Shown: positions 1-8,697, numbered from the stretch's first letter. The stretch: 53,468 nucleotides of DNA from Collinsella sp. (GCA_019414545.1 DXLV01000010.1:1-53468); one strand, 5' to 3'. Numbers and translations are program-made. The notes: generated by a model from the sequence alone, not told the origin.

Positions 1-84
1 AGTCTGCTCCGGCTGGTTTTAGCGCCGCCGCAGCGGAATCGGATACGGGCGCTGCGTCGGCGCTAAAACCAGCCGGAGCAGACT
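1..84. repeat. long perfect inverted repeat inside the first gene
   Basis: Positions 1-27 are the exact reverse complement of 58-84. After one mismatch (28/57) the stem continues with 7 more pairs (29-35 with 50-56), leaving a 14-nt loop. The stem begins at the first base of the window and may extend left of it. Both arms are translated in the same frame of the DUF4013-like gene. Confidence 0.9.
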
Positions 85-1165
85 TCTTCTCAAACGGCAG
101 CACAAAGGTCAGGACGTCATCCTTATCCTCATCAGCCCATTCAGCTGCATAACGCGCTACCCAATAGCCAACGGCACGATGCTTGAGCATCTTGCCAAAG
201 ACCGTGAGGAATACCGTGACAAACGCCGTCAGCACCAAGAACAATACGAGCGTGATGCCACCGCCGGTAACAAGCGCCTCAATAGCCGAAGGACGGTAGT
301 AGTAGCTATACATACCGACAGAGGCAATGGTGCCAAAGACGAGCGTCAGGATCCAGGTGACAACGTTGGCGACCAGACCCGTCAAAAACTCGGGAAGGAA
401 CGAAGCGCAGAACAGTTTGGTCTTGTTGTGCTTAAAGGCCGCCCAGACCTTATCGAGCGAAAACGCGCTCTCGACACGACCGGTCACCGCAAAGTGCATC
501 ACGGCAATGTCGGCGAACATCTTAAAGAAGACCCCCAAGACCGCCGTGGCAATCATAGCCAGGACAAGCAGGCCAAGCGAGCCGAACAGCGCTGCCTCGA
601 GTGCATAAGAGCCGTAATACGAATACGAGCCCGCGGCGCCAATTACCACGCTCTCCACCAGCGAAAGCACTACACCGATAACGGGAATGGCAGCAATAAC
701 CTCGAGCACGACCGAGATAACGCTCGAAAAGACTCCGAGGCCAAACGACGTGGAACGCATGAGTGGACGATCCATACCGTCATCAACCTTAAGCGACAGA
801 TCGCGACCCCACTCAATACCAAAGCCGGAACCACACACGCTCGCAATGCAAGCTGCCAAAAAGCCGATGGCAGCTGCAATGCCGCCAATAACGGGAATAA
901 ACAGCACGAGTACCGACACAACACAAATCAGCGCCGGTAAAAAGGCAATCTGGCACACGCGCTGCAGCACGCCCGGCGTCTTGGTCATATCCTCAAACGC
1001 CTGAGCCACACAGCCCTTGGACGCATTCGCCACGGGCGGTTGCGGAACAAACTGCTGGGGCTGACCCTGAGGGGCAGAGGCTGCGGCACCGGCATTGGGG
1101 GCACCACACGCGCCGCAGAACTTGTCGTTATCGCCCATGGGGGCACCACACTGCGAACAGAACAT
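1..1165 (-). CDS. zinc-ribbon multi-pass membrane protein, DUF4013-like (partial, 3' end outside window)
   Basis: The frame is open from 1165 to the window edge (388 codons), so the gene runs off the left side. Residues 1-20 hold a zinc ribbon with two CxxC knuckles (C3, C6, C17, C20). A Gln/Pro-rich linker follows, then a long Gly/Ala-rich hydrophobic region (about residues 55-310) with several membrane segments, resembling the zinc-ribbon plus DUF4013 proteins of actinobacteria and clostridia. Their role is unknown; membrane location is inferred. The ATG at 1165 has an AAGGGA ribosome site 8 nt upstream. An in-frame ATG at 1174 touches that site and is less likely. The visible C-terminal part is an Ala-rich cytoplasmic-looking tail encoded by a long inverted repeat (1-84). 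Protein family is moderately sure; function is unknown. Confidence 0.75.
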   Translation of the reverse strand, partial: MFCSQCGAPMGDNDKFCGACGAPNAGAAASAPQGQPQQFVPQPPVANASKGCVAQAFEDMTKTPGVLQRVCQIAFLPALICVVSVLVLFIPVIGGIAAAIGFLAACIASVCGSGFGIEWGRDLSLKVDDGMDRPLMRSTSFGLGVFSSVISVVLEVIAAIPVIGVVLSLVESVVIGAAGSYSYYGSYALEAALFGSLGLLVLAMIATAVLGVFFKMFADIAVMHFAVTGRVESAFSLDKVWAAFKHNKTKLFCASFLPEFLTGLVANVVTWILTLVFGTIASVGMYSYYYRPSAIEALVTGGGITLVLFLVLTAFVTVFLTVFGKMLKHRAVGYWVARYAAEWADEDKDDVLTFVLPFEKKSAPAGFSADAAPVSDSAAAALKPAGAD

Positions 1166-1315
1166 CGAGATCATCCCTTCGTATCTTGAGCGAATCATCT
1201 GGATCGCAAACGATGTCTTTGGCATCATTATCACCCAATGTGGGGACAAATACTCCAACATGACGCATTTGCAATGCGCAGGGCGCTATTCGATTGTTTG
1301 ATGGGCTCGACCGCG

Positions 1316-2338
1316 TTAGTTCGTTCCGCGGAAACCCTTGCCGACGATCTCGGAGCTGTCGACGATCGTGATAAAGGCACCCGGATCGATCTCGCGAGCG
1401 TAGCGACGCAGCTGCACGGCCTCGCGGCGACTCAGCACGCTCATGATCACCGTCACGCACTTGCCCGAGAAAGCACCGTAGCCGCGACTGATAGTCGCCG
1501 TACGGTTGAGATGCTTGACGATAAACTCCTCGACCTTAAGGGGCTCGGAACAAATGACTGTGCAGACTTTGCGCAGGTGAATGCTCTCGATGGCCTTGTC
1601 GACCACGAGCGTCTTGGCAAACAGGCCGAGCACGCAGTACAGACCGACGCGCGGGCCGTACAAGAAGGCCGCGATGGTCACGATGCCGATGTCGACCAGT
1701 AGCAGGGCGCGGCCAATCTCGAGCGTCGTGCGACGTTTGAGGATCATGGCGAGAATGTCCGTGCCGCCCGTCGAGGCACCAATATCAAAGACGATGGCGC
1801 TGCCGAGCGCCGGCAGAATCACGGCAAAGCACAGGTCGAGCCACATATCGCCCGTCATCGAGACATCGGTCGGAATAAAGAGCTCAAACAGCGAGACGTA
1901 GGCCGAAAGCGCAAACGAGGCGAAAACGCTCCACAGGATTGCCTTGCGCTCCAAAAAGATAAAGCCCAGAACGACCAGGACCGCATTGATAATCCACATA
2001 AAAACGCCGACGGGCAGGGTCGGGAACAGCGTGGACAGAATGACCGACACGCCCGAGGTGCCGCCAAAAGCAAAGTGATTAGGGGTTTTAAACGCAACGA
2101 TGGCAAAGGCCGTGAGGATCAGGCCCAAATTGAGCTCAGCAAAAAAGCGCGGAAAGCCCGGCTCCTGGCTGCGCTTGCGACCAGCGCGCTCGCCCCGCTC
2201 GATAACATCGCGATCGACCACGCGCTCCATCGGCACCACGGGAGGACGATGCACCTCCTCGGCAGCACGCGACGCCGCCTCTGCCGCAGCGGCCTCAATC
2301 GCCCATGCCTTGCTTTCTGTTTCGTGCTCGTCAGCCAT
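1316..2338 (-). CDS. YitT family membrane protein with DUF2179 domain
   Basis: 340 residues. A charged, Ala/Glu-rich N-terminal stretch of about 70 residues precedes five or so membrane helices (about residues 70-240), with the conserved-looking FGGTSGVSVI and GASTGGTDILA segments typical of YitT proteins. Residues about 255-335 form the soluble C-terminal DUF2179 domain. The family is widespread in Gram-positive bacteria with no firmly known substrate. The N-terminal extension is longer than in most members. The start ATG follows a GAGGAG site by 8 nt, and a TTGCAA/TACTCT promoter candidate lies upstream. It stands alone between the asp23 terminator and the zinc-ribbon gene. Confidence 0.9.
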   Translation of the reverse strand: MADEHETESKAWAIEAAAAEAASRAAEEVHRPPVVPMERVVDRDVIERGERAGRKRSQEPGFPRFFAELNLGLILTAFAIVAFKTPNHFAFGGTSGVSVILSTLFPTLPVGVFMWIINAVLVVLGFIFLERKAILWSVFASFALSAYVSLFELFIPTDVSMTGDMWLDLCFAVILPALGSAIVFDIGASTGGTDILAMILKRRTTLEIGRALLLVDIGIVTIAAFLYGPRVGLYCVLGLFAKTLVVDKAIESIHLRKVCTVICSEPLKVEEFIVKHLNRTATISRGYGAFSGKCVTVIMSVLSRREAVQLRRYAREIDPGAFITIVDSSEIVGKGFRGTN

Positions 2339-2381
2339 TACGGCAACTCCTCGTTAACAATTTGGAAACAATGCGCCCATT

Positions 2382-2409
2382 AGAGTAACGCGGAACGTAG
2401 GGATTGCAA
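2382..2409 (-). promoter_or_regulatory. promoter candidate for the YitT gene
   Basis: On the minus strand TTGCAA (2409-2404) and TACTCT (2387-2382) are separated by 16 bp, about 45 nt before the YitT start codon. Sequence match only. Confidence 0.45.
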
Positions 2410-2449
2410 CCCCCAGTTAGACGAGCGGTATGACTACATCGGGAGCGTA

Positions 2450-2491
2450 TAAAAACGGCCGGCCACGCTTTTGCTTGCGCGGTCGGCCGTT
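2450..2491 (-). terminator. intrinsic terminator after asp23
   Basis: Arms 2477-2491 and 2454-2468 pair with one mismatch and one wobble around an 8-nt loop. On the minus strand they are followed by a run of five T (2455-2451). It separates the asp23 operon from YitT. Confidence 0.8.
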
Positions 2492-2503
2492 GAACGTTTT
2501 CGC

Positions 2504-2547
2504 AGATAAAACCTGCCAAAACAAACCTGTCCCCTTTTGGAAGGTTA
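2504..2547. repeat. palindromic repeat, CCTGCC family, at the asp23 stop
   Basis: AAACCTGCC, then the CCTGTCCC core, then the degenerate right arm GGAAGGTT. The last bases TTA are the reverse of the asp23 stop codon. Other copies are at 7362, 35611, 45485 and 47697. Confidence 0.8.
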
Positions 2548-3060
2548 TTCGTGCTGGCTGGTGCGGTGCTCGTACTCCTCGGGGGTGATGACATCCTCGA
2601 TGCGCAGGTTGACGCCCGCCACCTCAAGGCCAGTCATCGCGGCAAGGCGCTCGGTGACACGTGCCTTGACATCGTCGAAGATCGCGGGCGCATAGGCGCC
2701 GTACTCGATGATGACGGAGATGTTGACGACCACGCGATTGTCATCGGTGACCTCGACCGTCACGCCCTTGGTCAGATTCTCGGCACCAAACTGCTCCTGC
2801 ACAAAGTGCATGAGGTTACCCTTCATGCCCAGAACGTGCGGAACCTCGCGGGTGGCCATGGCAACGATTTTCTCAATCACACCGTTGGAATAGGTCAGCG
2901 AGTCCTCGGACTCGTCCGCCTCCTCGTCGTCCTCATCCTCATCGGACTCGGCCTCGACAAGAGCCTCGTCCTCGAGTGTCACATCCTCGGCTTCGGCGAC
3001 GACCGCTTCGTTCTCCTCGAGCTCGGTATCGGCTACATCGACCTTCGTATTAAAAGCCAT
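2545..3060 (-). CDS. Asp23/Gls24 family envelope stress protein
   Basis: 171 residues. The first 55 residues are strongly acidic (Glu/Asp/Ala-rich) and unusual for the family. The rest is a single Asp23 domain, with IEKIVAMATREVPHVLGM at its start and VNLRIEDVITPEE near its end. In staphylococci Asp23 sits at the membrane through AmaP and its loss triggers a cell-wall stress response. The start has a strong AAGGAGG site. It is the last gene of amaP-DUF2273-asp23, 44 bp after DUF2273, which supports the same anchoring role here. Confidence 0.93.
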   Translation of the reverse strand: MAFNTKVDVADTELEENEAVVAEAEDVTLEDEALVEAESDEDEDDEEADESEDSLTYSNGVIEKIVAMATREVPHVLGMKGNLMHFVQEQFGAENLTKGVTVEVTDDNRVVVNISVIIEYGAYAPAIFDDVKARVTERLAAMTGLEVAGVNLRIEDVITPEEYEHRTSQHE

Positions 3061-3104
3061 GGTTCCTCCTTATGCCTGCCGCGGATGCGACAGTCGAATA
3101 CATA

Positions 3105-3482
3105 TTAGCGACCGCTAAACAAACGGCCGAAGAAGTTGACGATCCCGTTCTCGCCGTCGCGAATCTGACCGATCACAGCTCCGATCAGCACAAAGAACGC
3201 AATGACGAGCGTATCCCACAGACCGAGCGTGAGCACCAGCACCGCGAGCACAAAACCCGCGACGGCGCCGAGCGTGGTATTGGGATGACGAACGGCATAG
3301 CTCCAGATAGCCGCCCCCGTGCCCTTGATGAGACCCATAGCCTCGTCAAAGTCGTCGGCGACCGCGTCACGCGACTCGGCGCTCTCTACCATGGGATCGA
3401 CGACCTCGCTTGCCGGCGCGGCGCTCTGATCGATGGTCAGGCGCGGGGTGCGGACGGTCTTGTCTTGATTGGTATCACTCAC
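3105..3482 (-). CDS. DUF2273 small membrane protein
   Basis: 125 residues if the GTG at 3482 is used; this start has GGAGGT 5 nt upstream and overlaps the amaP end by 8 bp, as expected for translational coupling. A longer in-frame extension upstream reads through amaP in another frame and is rejected. A Ser/Asp-rich N-terminal half leads to two adjacent hydrophobic helices (about residues 60-105) and a short basic tail ending FGRLFSGR, the DUF2273 pattern. DUF2273 genes typically sit beside asp23 and amaP in Gram-positive bacteria, and a role as a partner in the membrane anchor is inferred from that. Confidence 0.88.
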   Translation of the reverse strand: MSDTNQDKTVRTPRLTIDQSAAPASEVVDPMVESAESRDAVADDFDEAMGLIKGTGAAIWSYAVRHPNTTLGAVAGFVLAVLVLTLGLWDTLVIAFFVLIGAVIGQIRDGENGIVNFFGRLFSGR

Positions 3483-4020
3483 CGGAAACCTCCACGGTCT
3501 GGACGGTAGTCTTAGACGGCAAAAAACGGACGCGTGCGGTCGTGCCCGGTGTGCCGAGCATGGTATCGCAGGCCTCCTCGATACGCTGCTGCATCGCGGT
3601 AGCCAGAGATGCCACGTCCTTATCGTCAAGCGCGATAGCCTCGACCTTAAAACGAACGTGCGAATCGTCGGGGCCTTGGACGCGGGCCTCGACATGCTCG
3701 ACCATCACGCGGTCGTCGCGCTCGGCAGCAGCCCTGGCGCACGAAGAAAGCGCCGCAAGGGTAACCTCGATATTGCGCTCCCCCGCCGGATGCACGCAGG
3801 ACGGCTCGCGACGGGCGAACATCAGGCGGAAAAAGCTCAGCAGTACGCCAAGCGCCACGACGCCGGCGCACACCGTCACGACGATGCGCGGCATGGGGTC
3901 GCGCATCAGCAGCATAAAGCGATACGTATACGGCCCCCAAAACTGGCAGACAAGCGTACCCAGCGCCACGATGGTGGCGGCAAGATACACGATCGCTAGG
4001 GCTCGTTTGAGTACGCGCAC
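3475..4020 (-). CDS. amaP: alkaline shock response membrane anchor protein AmaP
   Basis: 181 residues with a GTG start preceded by AAGGGA. Two N-terminal membrane helices (about residues 7-30 and 47-67) are followed by a soluble alpha/beta domain, the layout of AmaP. In Staphylococcus aureus AmaP tethers Asp23 to the membrane. It is the first gene of the three-gene operon, so a promoter should lie just upstream; a TATAAT box is present at 4076-4071. The family is diverse, so the call leans on topology plus neighbours. Confidence 0.85.
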   Translation of the reverse strand: MRVLKRALAIVYLAATIVALGTLVCQFWGPYTYRFMLLMRDPMPRIVVTVCAGVVALGVLLSFFRLMFARREPSCVHPAGERNIEVTLAALSSCARAAAERDDRVMVEHVEARVQGPDDSHVRFKVEAIALDDKDVASLATAMQQRIEEACDTMLGTPGTTARVRFLPSKTTVQTVEVSGE

Positions 4021-4070
4021 GCGGCGCTCCCTTCAAATCTCGGCTCTCGAAATGCAAAACGGTTCGCATC

Positions 4071-4076
4071 ATTATA
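4071..4076 (-). promoter_or_regulatory. -10 box candidate for the asp23 operon
   Basis: A perfect TATAAT on the minus strand, 51 nt before the amaP start. No good -35 is seen 17 bp upstream (TAGAGC). The box overlaps the T-tract of the yebC terminator. Confidence 0.45.
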
Positions 4077-4117
4077 AAAGAGCCGGGTCCGGTGCTCTAC
4101 GCACGCGGATCCGGCTC
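4076..4117 (-). terminator. intrinsic terminator after yebC
   Basis: GAGCCGGGTCCG (4080-4091) pairs with CGGATCCGGCTC (4106-4117) with one wobble. On the minus strand a TTTT tract follows. Confidence 0.8.
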
Positions 4118-4186
4118 ATCTATTCCACGAGGCTTGCATGCTCGCTTCATTATGCCCAGATATGCACGGCTTAACCCGTGCGGGCG

Positions 4187-4993
4187 CTACTCCTCCTCGA
4201 GGGCAGCGATGACCTCGTCGGTCATGTCCATGGTGCTGTAAACATCCTGGACGTCGTCGAGCTCCTCAAGACGGTCGATGAGGCGCTGGACCTTCTTGGC
4301 GTCGGCGCCGGAGACCTCGGTCGGGGTGGTCGGGACCATGGTGGTCTCGGAGCCCTTGACCTGGACGCCCTGCTCCTCGAGCGCCTTGGAGACAGCCATG
4401 ACCTCGTTGGCAGTAGTCCAGACGATCCACTCCTCGCCGGCATCCTCGTAGTCCTCGCCACCGGCCTCGGCGATGGCCATCATGAACTCATCCTCGTCAC
4501 CGGCAGCACCGTTGGCGATCATGGTCTCCTTCTTGGCGTTCTCGTCCAGGATCTCCTTGGCGACGACGATCTGGCCCTTGCGCTCAAACTGGAAGGCGAC
4601 GGAGCCGGAGGTGCCCAGGTTGCCACCAGCGTGGGAGAAGGCGGAACGGACATCAGCGGCAGTACGGTTGCGGTTGTCGGTCAGGCAGTCGACGTAGACG
4701 GCGACACCGGCGGGACCGTAGCCCTCGTACACGATGTTCTCGTAGACAGCAGCATCGGCACCCGAACCAAAGGCCTTGTCGATAGCGGACTTGATCTTGT
4801 CCTTAGGCATGGACTGAGCCTTAGCCTTGGCAACGGCAGCGGCGAGGCTGGCGTTGTTCTCGGGCAGCGGGTCACCGCCGAGACGGGCAGCAACGGTGAT
4901 GTTGCGGCTGAGCTTGGAGAAGAGGGCGGAACGCTTGGCGTCCTGCGCGCCCTTACGATGCTTGGTTGTGGCCCACTTAGAGTGTCCGGACAT
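4187..4993 (-). CDS. yebC: YebC/PmpR family transcription/translation factor
   Basis: 268 residues, slightly longer than the usual 245. The N-terminus MSGHSKWATTKHRKGAQD is the family signature, followed by NPENN-like and MPKDKI segments. The family includes DNA-binding regulators (PmpR) and, for some members, factors that relieve ribosome stalling at proline stretches. Which role applies here is not shown by sequence. The acidic loop GEDYEDAGEEW in the third domain is typical. AGGAG lies before the ATG. It is monocistronic, with its own terminator at 4117-4076. Confidence 0.95.
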   Translation of the reverse strand: MSGHSKWATTKHRKGAQDAKRSALFSKLSRNITVAARLGGDPLPENNASLAAAVAKAKAQSMPKDKIKSAIDKAFGSGADAAVYENIVYEGYGPAGVAVYVDCLTDNRNRTAADVRSAFSHAGGNLGTSGSVAFQFERKGQIVVAKEILDENAKKETMIANGAAGDEDEFMMAIAEAGGEDYEDAGEEWIVWTTANEVMAVSKALEEQGVQVKGSETTMVPTTPTEVSGADAKKVQRLIDRLEELDDVQDVYSTMDMTDEVIAALEEE

Positions 4994-5122
4994 ACGTGTC
5001 TCCTATCGGTTTCGACCTAAAGCCCAGCGCAGATGCTCGGGCAATATAAACAAACGTCGTTATGATATACCTACTGGCCTGCGAGATAAACCCCAAAATG
5101 AAGGCGTCGTGATGATGCCACC

Positions 5123-5161
5123 CTTTGGTGCAAAGCAACCTGACCCCAATGCACCAAGTTA
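5123..5161. repeat. palindromic repeat, TTGGTGCA family, at the DUF6020 stop
   Basis: TTGGTGCA (5125-5132) and TGCACCAA (5150-5157) flank a core with CCTGACCCC, a variant of the core seen in the other families. The trailing TTA (5159-5161) is the reverse of the downstream gene's stop codon. Confidence 0.65.
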
Positions 5162-7342
5162 GGACCAGAGGAGGTCGCTGCGGGTGATGGTGGCACCGAT
5201 GGCGAAGGGCATGCAGGCGATGACCGGATACAGGTAGCGCATGTAGGTCGAGCCGTTGCACGGACCAATCAGGCACACGGCGAGCACGCCCAACAGCGGC
5301 ACCCAGATCGCCAGCGCACGCCATGAATGACGACGCAGCAGGTAGACCACCACGGCGGTCATGATCCACACATAGGTGGCCGAGCTCATGGTGAGCGAGA
5401 TAAACGGGATGCGCTGCACCGCCACACGGTACAGATTGATCAGGTGGTCACACCAGCGCACCACGTTGCTGTCAACCGGATGGAAGTCGAAGTACTTGAG
5501 ATTATCGGGGCGTGCCATAATCTCGGCACTGCGCGCCGTGCTGTAGACCCACGCATCGCGGGCACTCGGATAAAAGTAGCCGTAGTAGTTATTGATGAGC
5601 GCCGAGATGTAGCACTCGGGATCCTTTTTGAACATCTGGGCCCACACCTCAAAATAGGCCTTGATGTCCTCCTGCGAGGCGTATTCGTTAAAGCAATTTT
5701 TGACGGCATCCGACTTATCCGGGTTGTAGCGGTGGCCCAGATTCTCGTACTTGAGCACACGGTCGATCACGGCGCGCTCTTCATCGGTCACCAAGCCGTC
5801 GCAAGGAGCCTCCACGATGGTGCCGTCTTCCTTAACCGTGGGGTTGACGCCCGAGTTGAGGCCGTCATGCTTTTGGACGAAACGAGCCGTCTGCTGGAAC
5901 GGAATCGAAAGGATTTCGCGCTTGGAACCAGGCGTGATGTCGTGCGCCGGCATAAAGACCTTGGTGAAGTACATATTAGAGACAAGGCAGAGCGCGAGCA
6001 CCGCGAGGACGCCAACCCAGCGGAAGCGCGGCGTGGCGCATGAGACCGCGGTGCCCGTCTGCTTAGCCGCACGACGAGCCACATGTACATCCCATGCGCA
6101 AAACGCCGCCGCAATCACGCAGGCCGCCAACGGAAAGACCAGGCCGCCATTGCGCAAAAACGTGGAACCCATGGCAGCCAGCGCAAGCAACAGCCAGTCG
6201 TGGCGCGCAAAGAGCACGGGGGCTTTCTCGCCCGCTCGCTCGACATTGGCATCACGACGGGGCAAGCCACATGCCACGAGCTTGACGGTCTGTACCAGCA
6301 GCACCAAAAACGCGTCGGCAAAGAGCACGTCTTTGGTGAGCAGGGCCGCGTAGTTAGAGAACATCGGCATAAACGCAAAGAACAGCAGGATCGTACCGCG
6401 AACCGGCAGGCTCACGCCCAGTTTGCGCAGCGACGAAATGGAATAGGCCATGCAGGCAGCCGTGATGACAAATTGAGCGCAGGTATAGATGATGAGACCC
6501 GCGTTAGCGCTGTTGAACAGCGAAAGCCCCAGTTGAACGCACGAGCCGATAATGGCCGTGTGCACTACGGGATGGTGCCCGTTGAGCAGCACGTTGGGGT
6601 TGAGCAGGCGCAGGTAGTCGCTCGTGCCGTTGGGATAGTTGAACCACTGGCGAATCTGCGCACCCGTATCTCCCATAAAAAGGCCGGGCAGCGAAGCGAT
6701 GAGCGTGGGCGCCCAGGCGATCATAAGCACCAGGAAGGGCCCGGCAAAGGGATGGACCGAGAGCACGGCGTGAGCCACACGCCATATGCGGCCAAAGTGC
6801 GCCTCGGAAAACGGGATGCGTCGGGAGCTCAGCCAATCCAGACACTCAAAAGCCAGATAGAAGGCCACGATCGCTAGGAGCATCCAGCCCGCGCCGCCAA
6901 TCCAGGCGCAGATGATGCGGGCCTTGTCGCCAAGAACAATCTCGGCCGAGTCGATGAGGTCATAGCTACGGCCGAACACCATGCAGATGGCGAAAAACAG
7001 CGACGGCAGAATGATCGATGGACGCCAGGTGTCGCCACGGCCAAAGAACACGTAGCGAAACGGCAGCGTGAGCAGGCAGGCAAGCGCAAGCAGCATGACC
7101 GCGTCGGTATGGCCGGCAAACGAGAGGAGTACCTCGTAGCACACGTACAGCATGCCCGAGGCTTTGGGGTCAATCGCCAAGACTGCGTTGCTCGACACCG
7201 GGGCGGGATCGATGGAAAACGCCGTGGTCGCCAACAGCGCGAGCAGAAATGCGATGAGCGTCTGCTTGGCGGGGTAGCGCTTAAACCAGACGATGCGGGC
7301 CGCGTCGCGCGCAGCCGTTGTGGAGAGATCGGAATCCTTCAC
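5159..7342 (-). CDS. DUF6020-type multi-pass membrane protein (GT-C-like)
   Basis: 727 residues, GTG start with AAAGG about 10 nt upstream. Around a dozen membrane helices alternate with loops, and a large extracytoplasmic domain of about 190 residues (about 465-650) separates the last helices. The layout resembles integral-membrane glycosyltransferases of the GT-C fold and the DUF6020 group, common next to cell-surface genes in Gram-positive bacteria. An acidic motif in the first periplasmic loop (MGDTGAQI, about residue 215) could be the catalytic region; that is inference. Substrate is unknown. The repeats at both its ends may end transcription. Confidence 0.8.
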   Translation of the reverse strand: MKDSDLSTTAARDAARIVWFKRYPAKQTLIAFLLALLATTAFSIDPAPVSSNAVLAIDPKASGMLYVCYEVLLSFAGHTDAVMLLALACLLTLPFRYVFFGRGDTWRPSIILPSLFFAICMVFGRSYDLIDSAEIVLGDKARIICAWIGGAGWMLLAIVAFYLAFECLDWLSSRRIPFSEAHFGRIWRVAHAVLSVHPFAGPFLVLMIAWAPTLIASLPGLFMGDTGAQIRQWFNYPNGTSDYLRLLNPNVLLNGHHPVVHTAIIGSCVQLGLSLFNSANAGLIIYTCAQFVITAACMAYSISSLRKLGVSLPVRGTILLFFAFMPMFSNYAALLTKDVLFADAFLVLLVQTVKLVACGLPRRDANVERAGEKAPVLFARHDWLLLALAAMGSTFLRNGGLVFPLAACVIAAAFCAWDVHVARRAAKQTGTAVSCATPRFRWVGVLAVLALCLVSNMYFTKVFMPAHDITPGSKREILSIPFQQTARFVQKHDGLNSGVNPTVKEDGTIVEAPCDGLVTDEERAVIDRVLKYENLGHRYNPDKSDAVKNCFNEYASQEDIKAYFEVWAQMFKKDPECYISALINNYYGYFYPSARDAWVYSTARSAEIMARPDNLKYFDFHPVDSNVVRWCDHLINLYRVAVQRIPFISLTMSSATYVWIMTAVVVYLLRRHSWRALAIWVPLLGVLAVCLIGPCNGSTYMRYLYPVIACMPFAIGATITRSDLLWS

Positions 7343-7361
7343 AGTCCGAAAGCCTTTCTAG

Positions 7362-7405
7362 AAACCTGCCAAAAAGGGACAGGTTTATTTTGGCAGGTTT
7401 TATCT
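7362..7405. repeat. palindromic repeat, CCTGCC family (reverse copy)
   Basis: AAACCTGCC (7362-7370) and GGCAGGTTT (7392-7400) enclose GGGACAGGTTT. It lies 20 bp before the DUF6020 start, so it is also downstream of lgt. Confidence 0.85.
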
Positions 7406-7440
7406 GGTGAAACGTTACGGTTCTGTCATCATTGCCCAGC

Positions 7441-7489
7441 AAACCACCACAAAGGTGCCTGCCCCCTTTGTGGTCGTATGTGGTGGTTA
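7441..7489. repeat. palindromic repeat, ACCACCAC family, at the lgt stop
   Basis: AACCACCACAAAGG, the core GCCTGCCCCC, then TTTGTGGT and TGGTGGTT. The right arm is interrupted by an extra CGTATG. The final TTA forms the lgt stop. A clean copy is at 35421-35460. Confidence 0.8.
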
Positions 7490-8308
7490 AGCGTCGAGGT
7501 AGATGCGCTGGGGGCGATTGCGGTGTCGGGCGAAGATGATGAGCGCCAGGCCCGCAATAACGAGCGGAAGGCTCAGCAGCTGACCCATCGTGATGACGCC
7601 GCCCAGCAGATAGCCAAGCTGGGCGTCGGGCACGCGCACGAACTCGACGAGGAAGCGGACGATGCCGTATCCCATCACGAACACACCCATAAACGTACCC
7701 TGGGGCAGCAGCGGCTTTTTACGGCTGAGCACCTGAAGAATGCAGAAGAGCACGATGCCCTCAAGAAATGCCTCGTAGAGCTGGGAGGGGTGACGCGGCA
7801 TATCACCCGCGGTGCCACCGAAAACCACGCCCCAGGGCAGATCGGTCGGCTTGCCCCACAGCTCACCGTTGACAAAGTTGGCACAACGGCCCAGGCACAA
7901 GGCCAGCGGCGCGCCGATGACGGCAAGGTCTGCCAAAGTCCATGCGTCGAGCTTATACATGCGGCACACGATGATGCCGCCGATAATACCGCCCACCAAA
8001 CCGCCATGGAAGCTCATGCCGCCCTCGTTGGTGGCAAAGATCTCGAGCGGGTGCGCCCAGTAGTAGCCATCACCGTAAAAGACGACGTAGAACAGGCGCG
8101 CACCGATAATGAGGCCAAAGACCACGCCGACCACGACACTCGTCAGGTCGTCAATCGTGATGTTAAAGCCCCAGCGACGCTGCGTGCGGTACATGACGAC
8201 CGCCGTGAGCAGGGCGCCGACCACATAGGCCAGACCATACCAGTAAATCGTGATGGGCCCCGCCGAAATCGCGACGGGATCAAGCATATGGTAGAAGTCG
8301 TTGAGCAT
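7487..8308 (-). CDS. lgt: prolipoprotein diacylglyceryl transferase
   Basis: 273 residues, seven hydrophobic segments. Lgt transfers diacylglycerol from phosphatidylglycerol to the lipobox cysteine of prelipoproteins at the cytoplasmic membrane. Diagnostic motifs are SFHGGLVGG with H101, the Lgt signature GRCANFVNGELWG (140-152, with R141 and E149), and PRHPSQLYEA near 173. AGGAGGG precedes the ATG. A likely client in this window is the ABC binding lipoprotein at 35766. It stands between the NifU gene and the DUF6020 gene, both leftward. Confidence 0.97.
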   Translation of the reverse strand: MLNDFYHMLDPVAISAGPITIYWYGLAYVVGALLTAVVMYRTQRRWGFNITIDDLTSVVVGVVFGLIIGARLFYVVFYGDGYYWAHPLEIFATNEGGMSFHGGLVGGIIGGIIVCRMYKLDAWTLADLAVIGAPLALCLGRCANFVNGELWGKPTDLPWGVVFGGTAGDMPRHPSQLYEAFLEGIVLFCILQVLSRKKPLLPQGTFMGVFVMGYGIVRFLVEFVRVPDAQLGYLLGGVITMGQLLSLPLVIAGLALIIFARHRNRPQRIYLDA

Positions 8309-8418
8309 GTCGACCCTCCTACTCCCTACATACCAAATGCGGCCGCGGGCCTTGCGCTCGCAGCCGCATATTTGGGCGTAACGTCTATGCGGAGTATGCC
8401 GTCCGCAGCTTTCGCAGC

Positions 8419-8697
8419 TTAGAACGGCGCGTACTCGTCGTACAGGTCCTCGGCCTCGCCGGAGGCATTGACCTGCTCAACTCGTGTAACGCCGGGCACA
8501 TGCTCCTTCAGGATGCGCTCAATACCCATGGACAGGGTCAGCGAGCTCATGGGGCAGCCGGCGCAAGCGCCCTGCAGCTCCAGTTTGACGACGCCCTCGT
8601 CGTCAACGCCCACATACTCCATATCGCCGCCGTCGGCCTGCAGGTTGGGGCGAATCTCTTCAAGAACCTTCTTAAGCAGCTCTTCGTTAACAGCCAC
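8419..8697 (-). CDS. NifU-type iron-sulfur scaffold (Nfu-like)
   Basis: 92 residues, a single NifU C-terminal domain with no extra N-terminal module. LQADGGD (19-25) and the CAGC pair (C45, C48) that binds a [4Fe-4S] cluster between two subunits are present. Such small proteins help load Fe-S clusters into target enzymes; the activator-type proteins and radical SAM protein in this window are the kind of clients expected. GTG start with AAAGGAG upstream. Confidence 0.93.
   Translation of the reverse strand: MAVNEELLKKVLEEIRPNLQADGGDMEYVGVDDEGVVKLELQGACAGCPMSSLTLSMGIERILKEHVPGVTRVEQVNASGEAEDLYDEYAPF

Noticed and set aside
179..940. 253-residue plus-strand ORF
   Set aside because: It is antisense to the zinc-ribbon/DUF4013 gene, rich in His, Gln and Arg, with no family features; GC-rich codons give long open mirror frames.
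3469..3999. 176-residue plus-strand ORF
   Set aside because: Antisense to AmaP, which has a clear family layout and operon context.
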